Source: Diabrotica undecimpunctata (Eukaryota > Arthropoda > Insecta > Coleoptera > Chrysomelidae). Taken from it: 64,000 nucleotides of DNA. Shown piece by piece: positions 32,544 to 43,902 of the stretch. Positions within the stretch are counted from its first letter, which is position 1. Each line of letters opens with the position of its first letter. The stretch spans positions 73,930,660 to 73,994,659 of the forward strand of contig NC_092810.1 in the NCBI RefSeq assembly GCF_040954645.1, in the 5' to 3' direction. A program made the position numbers and the translations under genes. Under the pieces are notes generated by a model. The model was not told where the DNA came from. It made no database searches and saw nothing but the letters and a program-made list of their open reading frames with translations.

Positions 32544-35500
32544 ATTAAATAGTATTATACAATTTTATATCTTTTAAATAACTTAATACATTTAAATTCT
32601 TATCTGTCAAGATGGATTTGAGGTCGTCTGGAATTCCATGCATTCTTCTTTGATTTTGGAAACATGGGCAGTCAAGTAGGAAGTGATTCACTGTCAATTA
32701 AGTGGAGCAGTTATTGCAAATTGGCGGTGGATCTTTAGTGATTAAAAATTTGTGTGTGACAGCAGTATGACCAATTCTTAAACGGTTTATAATTACTTGA
32801 TCTCGTCTACTTGTGGGGTTATTTAAAGAGCTGTTCACCTTTGGACATATTGGGTTTAATTTCGTTACTGAATTTTCCCAGTAATTTTGCCAAATGTTAC
32901 TGCAATGATCTTTAATCAGATGTTTCATGTCACAATAAGGATATTTTGTCATTTTTGTAGTATCTTCTAAGTTGATACGGCTTGTAGTTGCTAGTTGATC
33001 TGCTTTTTCATTTCCCCAGATTCCAGTATGCGATGGTACCCAAATGAAAGCTATGTCCTTTCCCATGGAATGAAGTGTTTCTAATTCATTTTTTATTGTT
33101 TGTATAATGGGATTTGTTGTATAAATTTGCTTTAATTTCAATAAGGCATTAAGTGAATCTGTAATGATGACGCACTTCATATTGTTACTCGTTTTGAAAA
33201 AAGTTAAGGCTTTTAATATAGCTGTGGTTTCACCTGTGAGTATACTACAATTTGTAGGTAAGTGTATGCTGTAGGAGTTCTCTTCATCAGAATAGTAAGC
33301 AGCAGCATGTCCATCTTCGGTTTTAGAGGCGTCGGTAAAGATTTGTAAGTAGTTGGGGTAATTTGATATGATTTCTGCAAAAAGATGTTTAATTATCGAG
33401 AAGTTTGTATATGATTTGGGATACTTTCTTAGTGTTAGGTCAATGGTAAGTAGGCGGGTTGTCCATGGAGGAGAGATTGCATTTGTATATAGCAATAGAC
33501 TAAGTTAATCCATGTTAAAATTTGTGACTTTTATTCTTTCTATTAGAGGAATACAGTTTGTTGCCTTTTTAAAAGAGAGGATGCCAGGGTGGAAAATTTG
33601 AGAGAAAAGAGGATGTTGTTTTTGAATTGAAATTTTGGCAATATAGTTTAGTGATAATTGTTTTCGCCTTATGTTTAGAGGTGGCTCTTTAGCTAGGACT
33701 TGTAAACTACTAGTGGGACTAGTTCTAAATGCACCAAGTGCTAATCTCAAAGCTGTAGATTGAATACCGTTAAGCCTTTTTAAGGTAGTTTTGCTTGCAG
33801 AGTTATAACAAATGCAACCAAAATCTAGTTTACTCCTAATGAGTGATTTATATAAGTTTATTAATATTTTAGTATCTGCGCCCCAAACTTTATTAGACAT
33901 AATTTTGAGTATATTTAAGCTAGATTGACAGGAATGTTGTAGATTATTGATATGCAAGTTCCAATTTAAGGTTCTGGTAAAAGTTAAACCTAGAAAATTA
34001 ACTTCTTCTGATTGTTTTAATGCTAAATTATTTAAAGTTAGGTAAGTTGAATACCGAGATCTGTTTTTATTAAAAATTATGTAGTGTGTTTTTTCTGTAG
34101 AGAATTTAAACCCAGTTTTTAACGTCCAATTATCAATCTGAGTTAAAAAGTTTTGTAAAATTTTAGTTGCCGATTTTATATTGTTTGATTTAGTATAAAC
34201 GACGATGTCGTCAGCATAAAGACTGGCTTTAATTGGTGCTCTAATTTCATGAATAACACTATTAATAGCTATTAAGAATAATGTTGGACTTATGATGGAA
34301 CCTTGAGGGATACCATTATCTAATGTTCTTGTTGAGCTTTTAAGGCCATTTGTTCTAATTTCTATTGATCGATTATTTAAAAAATTGTTTACAAATGCTA
34401 GTATGTTACCTTGAATCCCGTTATCGCTTAGATTTTTCAAAATGCAGTGTCTCCAAGTTCTCTCAAAAGCTTGGCTTATGTCAAAAAAAATAGCAATTAG
34501 TTTTTGGTTGTTTGCAAAAGCTTCATTAATTGAGGTTTGTAAAGTAACATGGTTATCTGACGTCGATCTACCTCTTCGAAAGCCACTTTGATAAGGGGAA
34601 AGGAGATTACTATTTTTCAGGTGCCATACTAGACGAAGGTTTAAAATTTTTTCCAGGATTTTACACATACTACAGGTTAGCGAGATGGGGCGGTAAGAAG
34701 TGGGCTTATATTTAGGTTTGTTGGGCTTGATGATGGGAATTATTACAGCCTGGGACCAAAGATCAGGAAATTTATGTTTTAGAAAACAAGTATTAAATAA
34801 ATCTAATAAAACTAGTTTAGCTGTAAATGGCAAGTTTTTTATAAATATTGGTGGTATGTCATCTGGTCCAGCCGAGGCGTTTTTTAAATCAGAAATAGTA
34901 AATTCTAATTCTTGAAGAGTTATAGCGATATTTAAAGGATCATTGGTATCGTTTATGGTGATAATAGAGGATTCTATAGTTTCCTTGTGCGTTAACATTT
35001 CCTGAGGTATATCATTATTGCTAGAATTTTGTTGATAAATATCAGCAAATGTTTCTGCAATAGCTTTGTGGCAAGTAATTAGTGTTTGACCATGAGTTAA
35101 GGAGTTTATTTGTCTAAAAGAGTTGGAACCTTTGAGTTTACGAATTTTAGACCAAATGACAGCTGAAGGGGTCGATGAATTTATAGAAGAAACATAATTT
35201 TCCCATGTATTTCTTTTACTTTTTTTATGAGATATCTCGATCTTGCTCTAAGTTTTTTAAAATTAAGTAAATTTTCTTCCGTATTATGCTTTTTAAGTTT
35301 ATTAAACGCACGTTTTGTTATAGATAGAGCTAGTGCGATTTCGCTGGTCCACCAAGGCACTGGTTGTCTATTACAGAGTTTAGTTTTACCGATATTAGTT
35401 AAGGCAGCTTCTGTTATGATATTATTTAAGGATCTAATGTCAGAGTTTATGTCACTGCTTAATTGGAAATTTTCAATTTTCATTTGGATGTCGATCTGAT

Positions 35501-36215
35501 AGGAGTTCCAGTTTGCATTCTTTATTTTCCAAGATTGATATATTGGGAATTTAGGAGATTGAGATTTATTAAGGGTTACATGAATGGGGAAATGGTCACT
35601 GTCGTGTAGTGATTCTAAAGTATTCCATAAGAGATAAGTTGACAATGATTGGCTACATAATGTCAAATCTATGGCGGAAAATGAGCCGTTGTAAGAGTTA
35701 AATCTGGTCGATTTTCCATTATTAAGTAGTATTAAGTCTGAGGAATCAATGAAATGATTTAATAAATTACCGAATTTGTCAGTTTTATGACTTCCCCATG
35801 CCGGATGATGGCAATTCATATCACCTAAAATTATTTTTGGGTTTGGAATTTGATCTATAAGATTTCTAAATTCTTGTAAATTGAGATCGTTGGGATGAGG
35901 CAGATATATATTGCAAATGTTAATATGTTTTTGGTAAGTAACTGTTACAGCTACAGCTTCAAGACTAGTACGTAATGCAATTGGTTTAGCTTGTATATCT
36001 GTTCTAGTGAAAATAGCTACTCCGCCACTGGCTTGGTGTGCATTTCTATTTTTTAGAAAACATTGATAATTTCGGAGATTTATATTAGTATTTTTAAAAC
36101 GGGTCTCTTAAAGACAAAGTATTTTAGAAGATAGTTCATTAATTAAAAGTTTTAATTGTTCAATATGGGTGTAAAACCCATTAAGGTTCCACTGTACAAT
36201 AAAAGAATCTGACAT
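32544..36215 (-). pseudogene. I-like LINE ORF2: endonuclease, RT, RNase H, zinc finger
   Basis: The ATG at 36215-36213 shares its A with the ORF1 stop. Endonuclease 36200-35200: FIVQWNLNGF, a premature TAA at 36110-36108 before ETRF, SGGVAIFTRTD, ILGDMNCHHPAWGS, FSAIDLTLCS, SDHFPIHV. A frame change near 35200 precedes the RT (33505-34998): ASAGPDDIPPIFIKNL, YRPISLTCSMCKILEK, QSGFRRGRSTSDN, AIFFDISQAFERTWR, GIPQGSIISPTLF, SLYADDIVVYTK. A TAA stop at about 33499 precedes RNase H (32698-33495): IFTDASKTEDGHAA, GETTAIL, VIITDSLNALLK, NEKADQLA. A final TAA at 32700-32698 interrupts the zinc finger (ICNNCS, then HFLLDC). All catalytic motifs survive; only stops and one shift disable it. Confidence 0.85.
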
Positions 36216-37549
36216 TAGATTTCCGAATGGGATGGCGGTTCATCGGACTCTTCAATTGAAGATGTTTTATTGGGGTTTAGTTTCTTCTTTAAACGAGTAA
36301 TTTTGTTTTTTAGTTTCGAATTGGAGATATAACAATGGACGAAGTTAAGAATATCGATTAGTTCAGTAGGTTCATTGGAATAATTTTTGGAGATTAATTC
36401 GGGATGTTGGGAATGTAGTGTGTTTTCTAGGAAATCGCAAATCTCATTATAATTTAGAATAAATGCGGGTGATCTGTTCTCTATTTTATCTTTTATTGAT
36501 TCAAGAGAAAGAGTGAGTTCATCGCGAGAAGTTTTATCTGATTTTTTGGATTTTTTCTTGGGTTTGTTTAGAGTAGGAGGCATAAAAAGTTCTGTGTTAG
36601 TTTGAGCATTGTTTTCAATAATGTCTGGAGAGGACGATATTTGTCTTTTAACTTGATTGGTTTTACTAGCAATGTTTATAGAAGGTAAAGATGTTTCCTC
36701 TGCTAAATTTTTGGTTAAATTATTTGAGTCTGATGATGTATTGGGAGAAGGGTTTTGGGTAGTGTTGGTTATAGGTGTTACTAGAATAGAGTCGGTTTCC
36801 ATTGTTACATGTGTTTGCTCATTAGATTCCTGAACTGTTGTTCTTGATAGGATAGGTGCTAGGGCAGGGTTTAATGGGGTGAGATCAGTTCTGTGAGGAC
36901 ATTCTGCTTCTTTATGACCAATAGTTTTACAATTTGAGCAGTTATATCCATCTATGGAAAGGTACAAACGATACAGGGTGTTGTCATATGATATATTAAA
37001 AGAATCGGGGATAGAGAGATTTTCTAGGGGAGTGATAAATATTTGCCTTCTAAAACTGAGAACATGGCTGTATTCTGTTTCTGGCATACCTATTCTTAAG
37101 ATAGTCATCTTAGACACAGCAATGATACCCATTTTTTGTAGCTCTGCTTCTATAATGTTGTAAAGAATTGTAGGATATGCATTAGATACTATGAGTCTAT
37201 CGGCTGGAGTGATCAATCTTCTTATTTCTATTTGTGATTCTTTTATGTTTACAAACTTGTAGGAGTGGAGAAGTGAGTCAACCGTGCTTTTTGAGGAAAG
37301 ATAAATACAAATTCGGTTGTTAGAAATTCTTGATGCGAAGATGACATTACGTGGTCCTACTAGTGATCCTACTGCTATGATGTAATCGTGAATTTTGGTA
37401 TCTTCCATACTAGACAGGACAATAGCCTGTTCTTTTGTTGGGTGTTTAAAAGAATTTACTACACTGGAATAGGAGTTTAAAGATGAGTTTTGTGGTTGAT
37501 TCATATTGATTGAGGTAGTGTTTTTTAAAATAATATTGTTCGAAGTCAT
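36215..37549 (-). CDS. I-like LINE ORF1 (gag-like, CCHC)
   Basis: 444 codons without interruption. Order: Asn/Ser-rich start; a middle domain with SRISNNRICIYLSSKSTVDS and RRLITPADRLIVSNAYPTIL, resembling the RNA-binding fold of LINE ORF1 proteins; one zinc knuckle CSNCKTIGHKEAECPHR (about residues 205-221, C-X2-C-X4-H-X4-C); a Ser/Thr/Asn-rich spacer; and a Lys-rich tail (PKKKSKKSDKTS). Such proteins bind element RNA and act as nucleic-acid chaperones. Its stop overlaps the ORF2 start as TAATG (36217-36213). Confidence 0.85.
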   Translation of the reverse strand: MTSNNIILKNTTSINMNQPQNSSLNSYSSVVNSFKHPTKEQAIVLSSMEDTKIHDYIIAVGSLVGPRNVIFASRISNNRICIYLSSKSTVDSLLHSYKFVNIKESQIEIRRLITPADRLIVSNAYPTILYNIIEAELQKMGIIAVSKMTILRIGMPETEYSHVLSFRRQIFITPLENLSIPDSFNISYDNTLYRLYLSIDGYNCSNCKTIGHKEAECPHRTDLTPLNPALAPILSRTTVQESNEQTHVTMETDSILVTPITNTTQNPSPNTSSDSNNLTKNLAEETSLPSINIASKTNQVKRQISSSPDIIENNAQTNTELFMPPTLNKPKKKSKKSDKTSRDELTLSLESIKDKIENRSPAFILNYNEICDFLENTLHSQHPELISKNYSNEPTELIDILNFVHCYISNSKLKNKITRLKKKLNPNKTSSIEESDEPPSHSEI

Positions 37550-37640
37550 GATATTTTAAGATGCCGTAAGTCCGGCCCTGCGGCCAGTTCGAAGACTGGT
37601 CGTCGTTCCGGGTCCAGACTCAAACTTGTTTTATCTTTGT

Positions 37641-38640
37641 GTATTTTGCAGGTTATATTTCTGATAATATTGTTTATATTAATGTAATTTCGAGTACTCA
37701 CGTCAGGCTATATTGGTGAGCACTAGTGTAGCACTATAACTTTTTGCACAGATGAAATAAAAATTTTTGAAAGGTAATTTACCATTCAAAATAATTTTAT
37801 TTTTGGACGGCTTTAAACGTGGTATATTGTACCTTAGTCAGGACCGTACTCCAGCTTATAGTTATTTATTGTACAAGACGATAAAATTGTACTTTATCTT
37901 CGAGAGCGTTTTATAGGGTCGAGACGTCAGTCGAGACTCTAATTATGCTCGAGAAGATAATGCGATTTTATCGTCGTGTGAAATACAACATTTTTTTCTA
38001 TAGCAAGACTTCAAGTTCAGGTGAAAAATAGAATTTCAAAGAAAATTGTAATTTTTAGCACAAAAATCACAATTATGTTGCTCCGTTGCTAGGGATATGA
38101 ATTACTCTGTCAACAAATGTCAAACAAATGTTTCGATTTGATTTTTGCGGAGAATATTGTTGCGTTTTGTGTACAAAGTGAATAAATACGAAATGGACGG
38201 AAAAGAATTAATCCAGTACCTCGAATCAAGTGTTTAAGCAAACGAGTACAAGTTGTGATGCTCCAAAAATAGATATTTCTAATAATGTTAATTGTAAAAT
38301 TACAGTTGTTTTTAATCCTTAATGTGTTTGAATTTGTAAATTTTATTGAATAAAAAAAAGTTAACCCTTGCGGTTAAAGTGATATTTTATCTACTCAAAA
38401 CAGTTGTTATAGCAACACTTTAACATTAGCTATGGAAAAAAAGTTATGTGTAAACTAGTTCCTAAGGTTTTATTATGCAATTTGCAATTTAGTGAAATTT
38501 TGCAATGGATTGTATATTTTATTATGTTTTATTTTGTGATATTGACGATTTATGTAATTTTAGAAAATTTTAATTGTTATTGTTATTTTTTTTAAGCTTT
38601 ATCCATAAAATTGTACAATTTTCAGTGACAATAAAGCATA
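37641..38640. other. Intron sequence; probable repeat of unknown type
   Basis: No coding domain recognised. About 37780-38340 is moderately GC-rich around 37900 and may be a non-autonomous DNA element, but I could not match terminal repeats. Confidence 0.35.
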
Positions 38641-38662
38641 TTTCTATTCTATTCTATTATTA
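38600..38662 (+). repeat. LINE-like 3' tail with (TTCTA)n
   Basis: TTTTCAGTGACAATAAAGCA is followed by TTTCTATTCTATTCTATTAT, the type of short-repeat tail found at the 3' end of several insect LINE or SINE families. It ends about 25 bp before the splice acceptor of the second pickpocket exon. Confidence 0.45.
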
Positions 38663-38689
38663 GGTAAATGATTATCATTTTTTTTCCAG

Positions 38690-38932
38690 ATTATGGTGGA
38701 TTTGTAGTATTGGTATATCTTTATTTCTTTGCATTTCACTAATAATGAGTATATACATAAAATGGGAAAATTCACCAATAATTGTAAGTTTTGCTACAAA
38801 GGAGACTCCAATATGGCAAACACCTTTTCCTGTTTTGACTATTTGTCCGGAAACAAAAGCCACACCTAATAAATTCAATTACCATAAATTTTTATTACTA
38901 AATAGAAAAAATGAATCAATTGATCCTGAAAA
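38690..38932 (+). CDS. Pickpocket-like DEG/ENaC channel, second exon (TM1)
   Basis: The acceptor is a run of T followed by CCAG (38689). The exon continues the phase-2 codon and encodes TM1 (LWWICSIGISLFLCISLIM), which ends with SIYIKWENSP. It then gives the first extracellular landmark, FPVLTICPETKATPNKFNYH; FPAVTIC-type motifs after TM1 are diagnostic of the DEG/ENaC family. The donor AA|GTAAGT leaves phase 2. A LINE-like tail ends only about 25 bp upstream of the acceptor. Confidence 0.9.
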
Positions 38933-39080
38933 GTAAGTATTTATTTTAAACAGTTATCTTAATAAATTTAGTCTAGTAATAAATTAATATTGATTTGAAA
39001 CTATGTTCTTCTTATATTTCTATATAAAATACTATATTTTATGAGAATTCACAACAATTCTAATTAAAATGCTTTCTATT

Positions 39081-39118
39081 TGACGTTTCGATTTTTACTG
39101 CAAAAATCGTCCTCAAAT
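39081..39118 (-). ncRNA. Hammerhead-like ribozyme motif (PLE relic)
   Basis: On the minus strand: TTGAGGA (39117-39111; consensus CUGANGA with the first base changed), C, a perfect 7-bp stem GATTTTT/AAAAATC closed by GCAGT, then GAAA and CGTC. It occurs within intron 2 without other PLE coding sequence, so it is an isolated PLE end. Confidence 0.55.
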
Positions 39119-39215
39119 ACAAATTGAATACATTACATAATATTTTGCTTTCTTACTTATAAATAGAAGCATGTTTTTAATGGTTTAATTTTACCTGTTT
39201 TGTCTACAATAACAA

Positions 39216-39228
39216 TTTAGACGTATAA
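39216..39228. repeat. Target-site duplication, left copy
   Basis: TTTAGACGTATAA, 13 bp, identical to 44906-44918; flanks the Jockey-type LINE copy B. Confidence 0.9.
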
Positions 39229-39758
39229 TAGTTCGACTCGAGCAGTCGAACAGTACGGACGTGCTCAAGAGAGAAGCGTGCTTAGGTGGGGGCGACTGAC
39301 CTATTGTCAACGGAGCTTTTCAGCTCCCGGTGGGTAAGACACCGAGTGTGACATAGGCTCTTGTCCTACATATTAGCGAAAAGCGGATGCGAGGTTGTTA
39401 CTAGTTAAACCGTCGAGGAGCTGTTTTTATAGGCTCCTCGCGGAGGCTATATTAGCTTCGCGTTTGCGAAGAATTCGGGATCACCTCAGTGTGTCGTGAG
39501 GGATGACACTGTGAGGCCTTGACATTTGACAAGGTCGGACAGAAACGGCCCCTGCTCCTGAGGTGTGAGAAACAGGAAGAGGATCCCTCACTGTGAATAC
39601 AGGGAGTGAACTACCGCGAGGTACCTGGGACGGCACCCAGTAAGCCGTACTGACAGCGGTCAGTCCGACAGCAGTCAGTCGGTGGAAAAAAAAACAGAGT
39701 CGTCTAAGTAGAATTTTCTATTATCTTATGAACTATTTGTTCACTGCCTTACGGCAAT
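39229..39758 (+). other. Jockey copy B 5' UTR with hairpins
   Basis: The first bases form a perfect hairpin GTTCGACT/AGTCGAAC (39231-39238 with 39244-39251). Further hairpins are GAGGAGC/GGCTCCTC at about 39415-39440, CTTCGC/GCGAAG at about 39455-39470 and CTCAGTGT/ACACTGTGAG at about 39485-39515. Jockey elements carry an internal promoter at the very 5' end, which may lie here. Confidence 0.55.
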
Positions 39759-41197
39759 ATGAGTGTTATTCCCCCCCCCCCAGAAAGTGTTGTCACGCAG
39801 GTGATAACACAAGAAGAAGAAGAGAATGATTTAGCCGAATCATCAAACCCCTCTGTTGCCAGCTCGAGCTATATAATAAATTTATTAAATCGACTAATCC
39901 CGCGATCGACGACATAGAAATCGTGATATCTTCTGACGATGACTCCTATCTGCCCGAGTCGGAGGAAGAAAAAAGGAGCGAAATCGACACCGATGACGAT
40001 GTCAATACGATGGACGCCATCGACGAAGAGCCGAGCCCAGCTGCAGAATCGCGCGAAGCCTCGCCCCCAACTGTAGTAGAGACACAACCCGCCGTGGACA
40101 ACGTCTCCAAAAATGAAGCCGAGCCCGAAATCGGCAAGAAAATGAAAAGACTAAAGCCCAAAGAAAACTCTCCGGAAGACGAAGAAGTAAAGAAAAAGGT
40201 CAGAGAAATGGCGGAAAGGGAAAAGGTCAATGAGCTTTTAAGGTCGGTCAATGTACTGACGGAACAGATCAAATCCCTAAAAGAAGAAAGCCGTATCTGC
40301 GAGGGAAAGGCGAATAAACAAATCCAAGACCTTCTCACTCAGATGACTGAGCTGAGAAACGAAAACAAAGAAAAGGACAAGGAGATACAAAAACTTGTAC
40401 AACATATAATGGCATTAACAGCAGCCAAGGAGAAAGAAGAGTCAATAGTGGAAATCGACCCGTGGAAAGCCTCCCTCGATAATGACGTTGTAAAGCTAGT
40501 GGAACTAGGAATCGGTTCACCTCCCCCCGCAAAGCCATCCGGTAGCAAAGGCAAGCCTAAAGAGCCGGAAAGAATCATAACAACCAAAGAACCTGCAGGT
40601 TGGACACAAGTCCAAAACAAAAAAGGAAAAAAGACAGGCACCACTACTGAGAAATCAGACAGTAGTTTCTATCTATCTAATATATGCTACATGCGCATCT
40701 ATGTGGAGGATGAATTCAAAATCACAAAAGAGACCCTACAGTGTTATAACTGTCAAGGGTTCTATCACAGCTCAAAGGCTTGCCATTGCGAATCCAGATG
40801 TGTAAAATGTGGAGAAAACCACATCAGTAACGACTGTGAGAAAAGCCGGGAAACCGACCCCAAATGTGCAAACTGTGGTGAAGCGCACACAGCAAATTAT
40901 AGAGGATGCTCTAAGGCCCCCAAAAAGAAAACACCTGCCCCAACAAGACCGGTAGGAAGACCCATAAACAGCGCTCCAATCAACAAAGGAGTCAGCTACG
41001 CACAGGCAGAGAAAAAATCCGCTGAAACCACCACAGAAGCTCCAGCACAACCACAAGAAGTGTCGATAGAGGACGCAGCTACCCTCATCGCAAACTTCCA
41101 TACAGAGTATAATAACAAAATGATGGAAATGATGTCCATGATGGACAAAGCAACAAAAATGATGACTGCATTTGGAGAAGCCGTCCGAAAATGTTAG
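39759..41197 (+). CDS. Jockey copy B ORF1 (gag-like, three zinc knuckles)
   Basis: The clear frame is 39923-41197. The likely original ATG (39759, MSVIPPPPESVV) lies before a C-run and is now out of frame, so a shift lies at about 39770-39890. Order: an acidic Ser/Asp/Glu region; a Lys/Glu coiled coil (residues about 85-160); then three zinc knuckles at about residues 275-330, CYNCQGFYHSSKAC (C-X2-C-X4-H-X4-C), CVKCGENHISNDC (C-X2-C-X3-H-X4-C) and CANCGEAHTANYRGC. A Pro/Lys-rich segment and a Met-rich end (MMEMMSMMDKATKMM) follow. It binds the element RNA. The stop overlaps the ORF2 ATG (ATGTTAG). Confidence 0.85.
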
Positions 41198-43902
41198 CAA
41201 ACCAAAACGAAGATCTACGCATTGGGTCATGGAATTCAATATGGAATTCTTCAAGAGGAATATTCAACAAGATCAACCTTCTGGATGAAATAATAAACAG
41301 ATTAGAGCTCGATATCGTAGCCCTTCAAGAAACCAAACTAGTGGAAAGGAAAAAAACAAAATTTCCAGGCTACGATATCTATAGAACGGATCATAGAGCA
41401 TTATCAGGAGGAACAGCTATATTAGTCAAAAAGGGACTCGAACACGAGCACATCTCAACACCAGACGGACTGGTGACAATGAAAGCCACAATTATTCGAC
41501 TTAAGGCCAACAACGAAACACTAAAAATAGTGTCAGCTTACGTTAGACCACATGATCCGATTTTCAACGAAGATTTGAGCCTAATACTGAACTCAGAAGA
41601 GCCAACTATAATTATTGGAGACCTAAATGCTAGATCTCCCAATTGGTTTGACAGGACGACCAACCGAAACGGAAGATATCTCTGCAACCATCTCGAGAAC
41701 AGACCGAACACATGTCATCGGACCAACAGAACCGACATGTTTCCACGGAGAACTCCCTACGTATCTCGACATTGCAATCCTACACAACGTGGGTCAACAA
41801 TACGAGATACACTCTCTAAATGAAGGCGATTCGACACATAACCTAATCGTCCTGACCCTGGGCGCAACAGAATTATTTGCAGCCCCACAACAGAAAGAAG
41901 ACAAGTTGGCCAAACTTCAGAAGAATTGTGAGCGAGAACATCAGTAACATCCCAACAATTAATAATATTACAGAACTAGAAGACAGTGTAATAAAACTAG
42001 AACAAAAAATAAACAATGCTATCGATGCCAGCTCCAACACCGAAACAATCACAAGACAAAAAGGAAGATTCAGGGATATAAGTATAGAACTTCAAAACCT
42101 AATCAAAGAGAAAAACCGGAAAAGAAGAAGAGCCTACCGCACAAGAACAGTAGAAGACAAAAGGATTGCAAATAAGCTAGACAGGGAAGTGAAAAAACAA
42201 CTTCAAAATCATAGAAATGAAAGCTGGGACTCCTATATCGATGAGCTAAATCCTAACAAATCCGCCTTCTGGAAGTCATCTAAAATCCTCCAAAAGGACA
42301 AGAAACCCATACCTCCCCTACACGGAGTAAACGGGATTGTCCATACGGAAATCGACAAAGCCGAAGTCATGAAGGACGAACTAGAAAGGGCGTGTAGAAA
42401 CAACGAAGACCCCGACGATGACATAGACTTTGAAGAAGAGGTAGAAAGAACAGCGAGAAGACAGAAGGAAAAAGGGCAGAATAGGTATTACACATACATC
42501 TCCCGAAGAAATAAAGGAACTTATAAAAATGACAAATGCCAAAAAAGCCCCCGGACCCGACAACATCACAAATAGGGCGCTGAAAAATCTACCAACAAAA
42601 CGTATTGTTTATATCACTAACATAATAAACAACATGCTAAAACTACGATATTTCCCAGATAGGTGGAAAGAGGCACACGTAATAATGATTGCAAAACCTG
42701 GTGAAAACGGCACATTTCCGCAAAATTACAGACCTATCAGCTTATTATCATCTATAAGCAAGATAGCGGAAAGAGTCATACTAAAAAGACTCAATGAAGA
42801 ATCACAAATGCTAGGAACCATACCAGAGGCTCAATTCGGGTTCAGAAGCGAACACTCCTGTGAATTACAGGTACTACGACTTACAGAATTCATCACCAAA
42901 GGATTTAATGAAAAAATGTACACAGCTACAGCTTTTCTGGACGTCAGCAAAGCCTTCGACAGAGTCTGGCACCATGGACTCATCTATAAAATGAATGAAT
43001 TTGGTTACAGTGAGGCGATGACATGCCTCCTTGCGTCATATCTTGCCAACAGAAGGTTCAGAGTTCGAATAGGGGCAACCCTATCCGAAGTCAGGACCCT
43101 GGAGGCGGGTGTACCTCAGGGAGCGGTGCTGTCGCTGTACCTGTACACCATCTATACGGCCGACACGCCAAAAGATCCAGGCTCTCTGTTGAGTCTTTAC
43201 GCTGACGACACAGCAATAGCTGTTAGCTGGAGAAACCCGGATCATGCAGCTAATCATCTGCAAAGAGCACTAAACAGATTCCAAAGATGGTGCATAAAAT
43301 GCAAAATAGCCCTAAATCCAGACAAAACACAGGCTGTAATGTTTAGTCACAGAAGAAGTGTACCAAATCGCGAAATTACAATCGAAAACATCCCAGTAGA
43401 CTTTACCAACCAGGCTAAATACCTAGGGGTACATCTAGATAAGAAGCTAACGTTCACTGAGCACATCAATCAGCAAATACGCAAAGCCAAAGCGTTGAAA
43501 AGTCAGCTCTCAACACTTATTGGAAGGAAAAGTAAACTACGATTTAAAACCAAAATCAGGGTTGCGAATAGTATTATCCTGCCAGTCCTAACATATGCAT
43601 CCGCTGCGTGGGGACACACCTGTAAAACAAACAGGAAAAAGATACAGACCACTCAAAATCAAATAGTCAGAGATGCCCTTAAGATACCAAGGTACGTACC
43701 CTTGAGATTTGTATATAGAGACTCAGGACAAACAAGAATCCTAAGCATGCTAGACGAGAGAGCATATGAAATTTTCAACGGACTAAGAAACCACCCAAGC
43801 AGAATGTTAAGAGAGCTGACTAACTACAATGAAAACACAAGGACGGTACACAGAAGACCAAAACAACAGATAGCTCGATATAGGGAGAACCCGAACGAAT
43901 AA
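41191..43902 (+). pseudogene. Jockey copy B ORF2: endonuclease and reverse transcriptase
   Basis: Four overlapping frames together carry the whole protein. The endonuclease (41220-41880) shows RIGSWNS, DIVALQETKL, SGGTAILVKKG, IIIGDLNARSPNW, YLDIAIL and DSTHNLIV. The linker is 41880-42500. The RT (42529-43330) shows KKAPGPDNITNRALK, NYRPISLLSSISKIAER, AQFGFRSEHSC, AFLDVSKAFDRVWHHGL, AGVPQGAVLS and LYADDTAIAV (catalytic YADD at about 43197). A thumb and C-terminal domain (KYLGVHLDKKLTF, TYASAAWGH) follow. Shifts of one base occur near 41690-41710, 41880 and 42480. In the RT, SYLYT-type residues replace the usual S-P-L after GAVLS (SLYLYT), a possible loss-of-function change. Confidence 0.9.

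Larger units (their letters stand above)
32451..37640 (-). mobile_element. I-clade LINE, nearly full length
   Basis: On the minus strand: a GC-rich 5' region with hairpins (about 37550-37640), ORF1 with a zinc knuckle, and ORF2 with endonuclease, RT, RNase H and a C-terminal zinc finger. A poly(A) tail (13-14 T on the plus strand at 32450-32463) closes it. RNase H after RT is characteristic of the I group. Four nonsense or frameshift lesions are visible in ORF2, while ORF1 is open over 444 codons. The exact 5' end and a target duplication could not be fixed by eye. It lies antisense in intron 1 of the pickpocket-like gene. Confidence 0.85.

Noticed and set aside
37753..38640. Possible DNA transposon between the I-like LINE and exon 2
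   Set aside because: I could not find matching terminal inverted repeats, a target duplication or a transposase motif, so it is left as unassigned.
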